64,000 nt of DNA from Sulfuritalea sp. GTDB lineage: Bacteria > Pseudomonadota > Gammaproteobacteria > Burkholderiales > Rhodocyclaceae. The stretch spans positions 162,612 to 226,611 of the forward strand of contig JALHPU010000003.1 of NCBI GenBank assembly GCA_022842325.1, given 5' to 3'. Both the position numbers and the translations under genes were made by a program. Of the stretch, positions 58,139 through 64,000 are shown in pieces. Below the pieces are notes generated by a model. It was not told the DNA's origin. It made no database searches and saw only the letters and a list, made by a program, of their open reading frames with translations. Position 1 is the first letter of the stretch; every line of letters begins with the position of its first letter.

Positions 58139-59740
58139 TCAGTGGCCTTGATGAACCGAGGGACGCGCCGCGCCGGTGCCTTCGAGCTTGACGATGACCC
58201 ACTCGCCGGGCTTGCGTTCGACGAAGGTTAGCGACACCGTCGCGCCCGGCTTCAGCGTGCCCAGCAGCGCCGCATTGGCCAGCATGAAATCCATGGTCAT
58301 CGCCGGCCACTTCAGGCTGGCCACCGGACCATGGGTGATCGTCACCGTTCCGCTCTTGGCATCGACCGCATCGAGCTTGCCGTCGGCCTGGTGGCTGGCT
58401 GCCTTGGTTGCCACACTCGGTGCAGCACTCGCCGAGCTCGCCGCGGGCGCCGCAGCGGCGGTCAAGCCGCCCAGCGCCGCCTTGAGGTTGCTTTCGGCAT
58501 CGATCAGGAAATTCGCGGCGACCACCACCGGCTCGCCGTCCCTGACGCCGTCGATGACCTCCACATAGCTGTCGCTGCGCGCGCCGAGCTTGACCTCGCG
58601 CGGCTCGAAACGCCCCGCGCCCTTCTCGATCAGCACAATCTGCCGCGTACCGCTGTCGATCACCGCCGAGACCGGCACCGTCACCACCTTGTCACGCGCA
58701 CCCACCGCCAGCTCGACGCTGGCATACATGGCCGGCTTCAGCAGCCCGCCCGGATTGGCCAGTTCGACGCGCACCGGGATCGTCCGCGACTCGGCATTCA
58801 GCGTCGGGTAGATGTAGGCGACGGTGCCGCTGAAGCTCTTGTCCGGGTAGGCATTGATGCTGAGCCTGACCTTCTGCCCGGGTTTGACCTGCGCGATGTC
58901 GCGCTCGAAGACATCGGCCAGCACCCAGACCGAAGACAGGTCGGCGATCTGGTAGAGCATCTCGCCGGGCATGAAGCGCATGCCGGCCACGGCCTTCTTC
59001 TCCAGCACCACGCCGCCCACCGGCGAACGGAAAGTCAGCGTGCGCTTCGCCTCGCCGCCGGCCGCCAGCGCCTTGATCTGCTCTTCGGAAATGTCCCAGT
59101 TGCGCAGGCGCACCAGGCTCGCCTCGGCCAGCTGGCGCATGCCGGTCTGCATTTCGGCGCTGGCATCCTTGAGCGCGGCGACGCCCTTGGCCGCCACCAT
59201 GTATTCGCGCTGTGCCGATACCAGCTCCGGGCTATACACCTCGAACAAGGGCTGACCCCTGCCCACCGGCTGCCCGGTGGCGCTGACGTGCAGGCGCTCG
59301 ACCCAGCCCTCGAACTTCGGCGCCACGTTGTGCAGGCGGCGCTCATCGATCTCGACCCGGCCGGACGCCCGCACCTGGCGCGCCAGTTCGCGCAGCGCGG
59401 CGGGTTCGGTCTTGACGCCCAGCTTCTGCACTTTCTCGGTGCTGATTTTCACTTCGCCCGCGGCAACGCCTTCGTCCTCGCCCTCATAGACCGCGATGTA
59501 GTCCATGCCCATCGAGTCCTTCTTCGGCGTCGGCGAGGTGTCCGGCAGGCCCATCGGGTTGCGGTAGTAGAGCAGCTTGCGCGGCTTCTGCGCGCCGGCA
59601 TCACCGGCAACAGGCGCCGTTGCCGGCGTCGCAGCGACGGTCGCCGTGTCGCCAGCGCCGACTTTCCCCTTGCCCAACCAGTAGCCGCCGCCGACGGCCA
59701 GCAGCAGCGCCGCCAGCACGGCCGGTATTTGGTATTTCAT
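58139..59740 (-). CDS. cusB: CusB membrane fusion protein with C-terminal CusF-like domain
   Basis: 533 residues. N-terminal signal/anchor (about 1-22), a heavy-metal-binding YHS-like segment (about 55-85, 'YYRNPMGLPDTSPTPKKDSMGMDY'), the barrel-sandwich/hairpin adaptor (about 95-400), an Ala-rich linker (about 410-440) and a CusF-like domain (about 445-525). That last domain has the full metal set 'THGPVASLKWPAMTM', with His, Trp and two Met. So the copper chaperone is fused to the adaptor as well as encoded separately. A dispersed motif copy codes KVGAGDTA after the anchor. Confidence 0.93.
   Translation of the reverse strand: MKYQIPAVLAALLLAVGGGYWLGKGKVGAGDTATVAATPATAPVAGDAGAQKPRKLLYYRNPMGLPDTSPTPKKDSMGMDYIAVYEGEDEGVAAGEVKISTEKVQKLGVKTEPAALRELARQVRASGRVEIDERRLHNVAPKFEGWVERLHVSATGQPVGRGQPLFEVYSPELVSAQREYMVAAKGVAALKDASAEMQTGMRQLAEASLVRLRNWDISEEQIKALAAGGEAKRTLTFRSPVGGVVLEKKAVAGMRFMPGEMLYQIADLSSVWVLADVFERDIAQVKPGQKVRLSINAYPDKSFSGTVAYIYPTLNAESRTIPVRVELANPGGLLKPAMYASVELAVGARDKVVTVPVSAVIDSGTRQIVLIEKGAGRFEPREVKLGARSDSYVEVIDGVRDGEPVVVAANFLIDAESNLKAALGGLTAAAAPAASSASAAPSVATKAASHQADGKLDAVDAKSGTVTITHGPVASLKWPAMTMDFMLANAALLGTLKPGATVSLTFVERKPGEWVIVKLEGTGAARPSVHQGH
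59643..59673 (+). repeat. Dispersed motif copy in cusB linker
   Basis: GCCGTGTCGCCAGCGCCGAC then TTTCCCCTTGCC. It codes GKVGAGDTA just after the membrane anchor. Confidence 0.85.
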
Positions 59741-61005
59741 AGTTCCTCTCCCACCATCTTTTCGATTTCGGCCAGGCGTATCTGCTGGTCGCCGCGCGCC
59801 TTCACCAGTTCATTGCGGGCGCGGCGCAGTTGCCGGTGCGCGTCGAGCACCGCGGCGAAATCCACGCGGCCGTTTTCGTAAGCGGCCAGCGCCGCGTTCA
59901 GGTTCAGTTCGGCCTGCGGCAAGAGTCCCGTGGTCACCAGCGACTCCAGCCGTCGCGCGACATCGAGGCCGGCCAGGCTTTCGCTGAGGTCGGCCAGGCT
60001 CTGGTTCAGGTTGCCCTGGCGGCGCAGGCGCGCCGCTTCCAGGTTCAGCTCCGCCTCACGTTCCTGGGCGCGGCGGCTGCCCTGCTGCAGCGGAATGTTG
60101 ATTTCGAACATCAGCTCCCACTCGCTGACGCGGTTGCGGGTCTGGGTCGGCGAGACGCCGAGGGTCAGGTCGGGGTAGCGGTTGCGCTCGACCAGATCGC
60201 GGCCCTTTTCGGCGCCGGCAATGCGCGCGTCGTCGGTGGCGAGCTGCGGATTGTTGGCGCGCAGCCGCGCCTCGAGCGCGGCCATGTCCAGCTGCGCCAC
60301 CGGCGGCAGCAGGCGCAGCTTTTCCGGCGGGCGCAGCTTGACGTTCTCCGGGCGCCCGAGCAGGGCCCGGATGCGGGCGCTGGCCTGGGCGCTTTCGCCT
60401 TCGAGCATCACCAGGTCGGTCTCCATGGCGATGATTTCGGATTGCGCGCGCAGCGCATCCTGCTGGCTGCCGAAGCCGCTCTCATAGCGCGTGCGCGCGA
60501 TCTCGGCGACGCGGCGCATCAGGTCGAGGTTCTCTTTGGCGTAGCGGATGCTGGTCAGATGCACGTGATGCTGGGCGTAGGTCAGCTTGATGCGGGTCGC
60601 CAGCTCGATCCAGCCGGCGCGGGCGCGCGCCTGCGCCTCGTCGGCAACCGCGCCGGCCACGCCGCGGCGCAGGTCGCGCTTGCCGAACCAGGGCAGCGCC
60701 TGGCTGAAGGTATAGCGTGCGCCGCCGATCCGCGGCGGCAGCAGATTGGCGCTGGCATCCATGCCCTCGTTGGTGACGTCGCGCAACTCGGTGCGCAGCA
60801 TCGGGTCGGGCAGCGCGCCGGCCGGCTCGATCTTCGCCGTCGCCGCCTCGGCCTCGGCGCGCAGCGCGGCGAATTCGGGATGGCGGCTGCGGGCGAATTC
60901 GAGCAGGCTCCCGACCTCGCCGCCGATCAGTTGCTCGGGCTCCGCGGCACCGGCAGGCCCGGCCGCGAGCAGCAACATCGCTATCAGGAGGGGGCCGCAA
61001 CGCAT
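59737..61005 (-). CDS. cusC: CusC outer membrane efflux protein (TolC-like)
   Basis: 422 residues from the ATG at 61005, with a signal peptide ending about residue 21 (AGPAGAA). Two OEP repeats (about 30-210 and 230-415) form the channel. The longer open frame upstream overlaps cusF and was not used. The stop overlaps the cusB start (ATGA). It completes the tripartite pump spanning the envelope. Confidence 0.92.
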   Translation of the reverse strand: MRCGPLLIAMLLLAAGPAGAAEPEQLIGGEVGSLLEFARSRHPEFAALRAEAEAATAKIEPAGALPDPMLRTELRDVTNEGMDASANLLPPRIGGARYTFSQALPWFGKRDLRRGVAGAVADEAQARARAGWIELATRIKLTYAQHHVHLTSIRYAKENLDLMRRVAEIARTRYESGFGSQQDALRAQSEIIAMETDLVMLEGESAQASARIRALLGRPENVKLRPPEKLRLLPPVAQLDMAALEARLRANNPQLATDDARIAGAEKGRDLVERNRYPDLTLGVSPTQTRNRVSEWELMFEINIPLQQGSRRAQEREAELNLEAARLRRQGNLNQSLADLSESLAGLDVARRLESLVTTGLLPQAELNLNAALAAYENGRVDFAAVLDAHRQLRRARNELVKARGDQQIRLAEIEKMVGEEL

Positions 61006-61009
61006 GGCA

Positions 61010-61348
61010 CTACTTCGCTGCGACAACGCGCACGACGGTGTACTGGCCGTCCTTTTCCTCGGCGCGGAAGCGCAGCTTGTCGCCATCCTTGAGCGACGCC
61101 GGCACCACGCCCTTCTTGAATGTGAAGGTCATGGTCATCGCCCCCATGCCCAGGTTCTCGATCGGGCCGTGGCTGATCGTGATGCTGCCCGCCGTCCTGT
61201 CGAGCCTCCTGATGGTGCCTTCGGACATTGGCTGGCTGGCGGTCTTCGCCGCCGGGGCGGTGTGCGACGAATGATCCGCCGCGACCACCGGCTGCAGGAA
61301 GGATGCAAGAGCGAGCGCAGCCGCGGCGCGCAGAACAAGCTGTTTCAT
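61010..61348 (-). CDS. cusF: Periplasmic copper chaperone CusF, variant metal site
   Basis: 112 residues. Signal peptide (about 1-25), His/Thr linker, then the OB-fold CusF domain (about 40-112). The site reads 'ITISHGPIENLGMGAMTM'. The metal-binding His and two Met are kept, but the position of the Trp that caps Cu(I) in E. coli CusF (NWPEMTM) is a Met here. The CusF-like domain fused to CusB keeps the Trp. It ends 4 bases before cusC. Confidence 0.9.
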   Translation of the reverse strand: MKQLVLRAAAALALASFLQPVVAADHSSHTAPAAKTASQPMSEGTIRRLDRTAGSITISHGPIENLGMGAMTMTFTFKKGVVPASLKDGDKLRFRAEEKDGQYTVVRVVAAK

Positions 61349-61391
61349 GAAAAACTCTCCTGTAAAAATAAGCATTCGACGACAAGCACCG

Positions 61392-62780
61392 TCATGCCAT
61401 CCGCAATTCGAAGCAGACGCCCTCCTCCATCCCCGACCGGACGGAAATCTCCCCGCCGTGGGCGCGAATGATCGAACGCGTGATGGCCAGGCCGAGTCCG
61501 GCACCTTCGCCGCCGCCGTGACGCGATGGATCGCCGCGATAGAAACGATCGAAGATACGCGACATCTGTTCCTGCGGAATCGGCTCGCCGGAATTTTCCA
61601 CGGTCAGTCGGGTGCCCTCGCTGCAGGCCTCGATGCCGACCCGGATACGGCCATTCGCCGGCGTGTGGCGGATCGCGTTGGAAATCAGGTTGGCCAGCGC
61701 CCGACGCAGCATGAGCTTGTCGCCCGAGACCTGGCCGCTGCCCGTCAGCGTGAGCTGCAGGCCTTTTTCCTCGGCCAGCGCATCGAAGAAGTCGAACAGT
61801 TCCCGAACCTGTAGCGCCAGATCGACCGGCTCGCGCCGGGGTACCACCAGCCCGTGGTCGGCCTGCGCGAGGAACAGCATGTCGCCGATCATGCGCGCCA
61901 GGCGTTCGTATTCCTCCGCATTCGACGCCAGCACCTCGCGATACTCGTCCGCGCTGCGCGCCCGCGTCAGCGCCACCTGGGTCTGCGTCATCAGGTTGCT
62001 GATCGGCGTGCGCAGTTCGTGGGCCAGGTCGGACGAGAAGTCCTTCAGTCGCTGGAAGGAATCTTCCAGCCGGGCCAGCATCTGGTTCAGGGTCTCGGCC
62101 AGTTCGGCGAGTTCGACCGGCACCGCGTCGAGGCTCAAGCGCGTGTCGAGGCGGTTGGCCGTGACGCTTGCCGCGTCGCGACGCATGGCCTGCAAGGGCG
62201 CCAGACCGCGCCGCACCACGACCCAGCCGAGGAAGCCCGCCAGGATTGCGGCAATAGCGACAAACAGCCACAGCGTCAGGCGGAAAGATTCCATGAAGTG
62301 CTCATGATGGGAAATATCCACGGCCACCGCGACCAGCATCGACGACGACTCGCGCTTGCCGGTTGGCAGCAGCGTGGCAATGCCGCGCCAGGGCTGCCCG
62401 GCCTGCGTCCAGGTTCGGGGTTTGCTGCCGGCACCCGCCGGCTCCAGCATGGCGCCCGGAAATGCGGCATTGGAAGTCGCAAACACGCGCTTTCCGGCTG
62501 AATCCATGACCACCACGGCCAGGTCGTGATGGCCAACCAGGGAATTATCCAGTTGCCCCGGCAGCGAGCTGAAATCTGCCGGCGAACGGACCTGTTCCAG
62601 CAAGTGGGCGGCCAGGTCCGTCTTGCCGCTCAGCACCTCCATGTCCTGTTCGACGAAATGCCGTTCGACCGTGTTGCCGATCAGCAGCCCCAGCGCCAGC
62701 AGCACGGCCGTCGACACGGCGGCGAACAACAGCGTCAGGCGCGCAGTAATCGATGTGCTGCGCGACGTGCTGCGCTTCAT
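61392..62780 (-). CDS. cusS: Copper/silver-sensing histidine kinase CusS
   Basis: 462 residues from the ATG at 62780, overlapping the cusR stop. Two transmembrane helices (about 15-35 and 170-190) flank a periplasmic sensor. They are followed by HAMP, HisKA with '[12 protein letters not shown]' and HATPase with '[14 protein letters not shown]'. The layout is that of the CusS/CopS heavy-metal sensor family. Confidence 0.9.
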   Translation of the reverse strand: MKRSTSRSTSITARLTLLFAAVSTAVLLALGLLIGNTVERHFVEQDMEVLSGKTDLAAHLLEQVRSPADFSSLPGQLDNSLVGHHDLAVVVMDSAGKRVFATSNAAFPGAMLEPAGAGSKPRTWTQAGQPWRGIATLLPTGKRESSSMLVAVAVDISHHEHFMESFRLTLWLFVAIAAILAGFLGWVVVRRGLAPLQAMRRDAASVTANRLDTRLSLDAVPVELAELAETLNQMLARLEDSFQRLKDFSSDLAHELRTPISNLMTQTQVALTRARSADEYREVLASNAEEYERLARMIGDMLFLAQADHGLVVPRREPVDLALQVRELFDFFDALAEEKGLQLTLTGSGQVSGDKLMLRRALANLISNAIRHTPANGRIRVGIEACSEGTRLTVENSGEPIPQEQMSRIFDRFYRGDPSRHGGGEGAGLGLAITRSIIRAHGGEISVRSGMEEGVCFELRMA

Positions 62781-63457
62781 GTCGCATCCGCTTCCAGCAC
62801 ATAGCCCATGCCGCGCACGGTGCGAATCAGCTTCGGCTCGAAACCGTCGTCGATCTTGGCGCGCAGGCGGCGCATCGCCACTTCGATGACATTGGTGTCG
62901 CTGTCGAAATTCATGTCCCACACCTGCGAGGCGATCAGGGACCGCGGCAGGACTTCGCCCTGGCGGCGCAGCAGGAGTTCCAGCAGCGCAAACTCTTTGG
63001 CGGTGAGGTCGATGTAGCGTCCGCCGCGCGAAGCGCGACGCCGCAGCAAATCCAGCTCCAGGTCCGCCGCGCGCAGCTGCTGCGGCTCCTGGCTGCGGCT
63101 GCCGCGCCGCAGCAGGGTGCGCACGCGGGCCAGCAGCTCGGCGAAGGCGAAGGGCTTGACCAGGTAATCGTCGGCGCCGAGTTCCAGCCCCTTGACGCGG
63201 TCCTCGACCTGGTCGCGGGCGGTAAGAAACAGCACCGGCATCCCGCACCCGGCGCGACGCAGGCCGGCCAGCACCTGCCAGCCATCAAGCTTCGGCAGCA
63301 TCACGTCGAGGATCGCCAGGTCGTAGTCGCCGGTTTCACCCAGGTGCAGGCCATCCACGCCGTCGCGCGCCAAGTCGACGACGAAGCCGGCCTCGACCAG
63401 CCCCTGCCTGAGGTAGTCGCCGGTTTTCGGCTCGTCTTCCACGACCAGAAGCTTCAT
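62777..63457 (-). CDS. cusR: OmpR-type response regulator CusR
   Basis: 226 residues. Receiver (about 1-112, Asp in '[13 protein letters not shown]' near residue 51) and OmpR/PhoB winged helix (about 130-222, '[18 protein letters not shown]'). It is the first gene of the cus operon. A perfect inverted repeat resembling a cop/cus box lies 62-79 bases upstream. Confidence 0.92.
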   Translation of the reverse strand: MKLLVVEDEPKTGDYLRQGLVEAGFVVDLARDGVDGLHLGETGDYDLAILDVMLPKLDGWQVLAGLRRAGCGMPVLFLTARDQVEDRVKGLELGADDYLVKPFAFAELLARVRTLLRRGSRSQEPQQLRAADLELDLLRRRASRGGRYIDLTAKEFALLELLLRRQGEVLPRSLIASQVWDMNFDSDTNVIEVAMRRLRAKIDDGFEPKLIRTVRGMGYVLEADAT

Positions 63458-63518
63458 TGCCCGTTCCCACTTGTTGCGATGCCGCGATTGTGCGCCTGCA
63501 GCATCGACGCCCGGCCGA

Positions 63519-63536
63519 GATTACAGAAATGTAATC
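63519..63536. promoter_or_regulatory. Candidate CusR binding box
   Basis: GATTACA-GAAA-TGTAATC is a perfect 7-bp inverted repeat upstream of cusR. Palindromes of the ATTACA/TGTAAT type are usual targets of heavy-metal OmpR regulators (CusR/CopR/CzcR). Confidence 0.7.
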
Positions 63537-63599
63537 GGCGTGTCAGCTTCCGGTGAGGATGCCGTTTGGCATCGGCGCGGGCCGCATTCAAGGCGCGCC

Positions 63600-63626
63600 G
63601 CGAAAGTCGGCGCTGGCGGAACGGCG
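63600..63626 (-). repeat. Dispersed motif copy upstream of cusR
   Basis: Minus-strand GCCGTTCCGCCAGCGCCGAC then TTTCGC: one of the best copies, intergenic. Confidence 0.85.
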
Positions 63627-63707
63627 AGGGAGCAGTCGCGAAGCGCTGCTTCGCGCCCTCGCCCATGTTTCGCGTAAGCGCAATCCGCGATCAGGGCACG
63701 CACGTTT

Positions 63708-63815
63708 TCAAGCTGCCAGCCTTGCGCTCGCAAGCCGATTCAGGCTGACGCCCTGTTCGGCGGCCTCGGTCGCCAGGGCGCGATGCACCTGCGGCGGAAT
63801 GCGTTTGACGACCCA
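63708..63815 (-). pseudogene. Remnant of a HicB-type antitoxin
   Basis: About 35 codons on the minus strand read KRIPPQVHRALATEAAEQGV followed by SLNRLASARLAA and a stop. This is the C-terminal ribbon-helix-helix of HicB antitoxins. A stop codon directly upstream in frame cuts it off, a ribosome binding site and ATG lie in another frame, and no HicA toxin was seen. It is a decayed fragment. Confidence 0.55.
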
Positions 63816-63990
63816 TCATGCCAAGGCATCCTCCCAAACAATGCCCGGATCATATCAATAATGCATATGGCATGTCCACAGGTTTTTCAAATATAAGGGA
63901 CTTCCCCGTCCCGAAGCGACGTTGAAGTCGCACGGCATCGAGTGCCAAGATTGAGGTTCTGAATCATCAATCTGAACAGGAGGGGAAGTC

Positions 63991-64000
63991 ATGCATGAGC
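63991..64000 (+). CDS. Start of a plus-strand gene cut by the window edge
   Basis: Only ATGCATGAGC is visible, preceded at good spacing by AGGAGGGG. The strong ribosome binding site makes a real start likely. The product cannot be told. Confidence 0.5.

Larger units (their letters stand above)
63458..63990. other. Region upstream of cusR with palindromes, a motif copy and a gene remnant
   Basis: No intact gene. In order: the candidate CusR box (63519-63536), a dispersed motif copy (63600-63626), the HicB remnant (63708-63815), an AT-rich stretch (about 63850-63900), and a 7-bp inverted repeat AGATTGA/TCAATCT (63948-63973) just before the ribosome binding site of the next plus-strand gene. 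Confidence 0.6.

Overview
This is about 64 kb of GC-rich chromosome from a Gram-negative bacterium. It is most likely a betaproteobacterium of the Rhodocyclales/Azoarcus-Denitromonas kind. The reasons are the MraZ-led division and cell wall cluster, meso-DAP MurE, a trimeric-type porin ending in Phe, an IclR-lut locus, a fused isobutyryl-CoA mutase, and a respiratory molybdoenzyme cluster previously described from Denitromonas and Azoarcus-type iodate reducers. No rRNA, tRNA, complete insertion sequence, prophage or CRISPR array was seen. The taxonomic call is an inference from gene content.

Layout. Positions 1-10,030 (minus strand) hold the division/peptidoglycan operon mraZ-rsmH-ftsL-ftsI-murE-murF-mraY-murD-ftsW, led by a MraZ-box promoter and cut off inside ftsW. 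Positions 10,287-19,870 hold phosphatidylserine decarboxylase, two cation/proton antiporters of different families, HtpX, an NhaD-like carrier, a universal stress protein, and an unusual operon of a DUF1538 membrane protein with two P-II-like proteins. Positions 20,174-25,837 hold a PAS-GGDEF-EAL protein and a P-type ATPase. Positions 25,838-30,682 hold the lutABC lactate oxidation operon, a double-thioredoxin-fold protein and a divergent IclR regulator. Positions 30,684-33,588 hold rplU-rpmA-obgE-proB. Positions 33,667-45,288 hold a porin, 3-hydroxybutyryl-CoA dehydrogenase, a membrane diguanylate cyclase, a lectin-like protein with a subtilase, and icmF with a divergent AraC regulator.

The most notable region is 45,516-63,457, about 18 kb entirely on the minus strand. 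It holds a likely dissimilatory iodate reductase operon (idrP2-idrP1-idrB-idrA plus a small cytochrome c). A good sigma-54 promoter precedes it, and beside it lie an NtrC-type response regulator and a periplasmic-sensing histidine kinase, which together suggest enhancer-dependent control. Directly upstream is a complete copper/silver efflux unit (cusRSFCBA). IdrA resembles arsenite oxidase AioA in its 3Fe-4S ligand spacing, molybdenum-site Ala and Arg/His pair. The Glu near the metal is replaced by Asp, and the two di-heme peroxidases mark the cluster as Idr rather than Aio. In the published model IdrAB reduces iodate in the periplasm and IdrP1/P2 remove the peroxide formed.

Laid over everything is a short dispersed motif with core CGCCAGCGCCGACTYT. 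I count 17 full or degenerate copies, inside genes of unrelated function (often in linkers) and between genes, in both orientations. It behaves like an uptake signal or other genome-wide mark rather than a gene-specific site. I do not recognise it.
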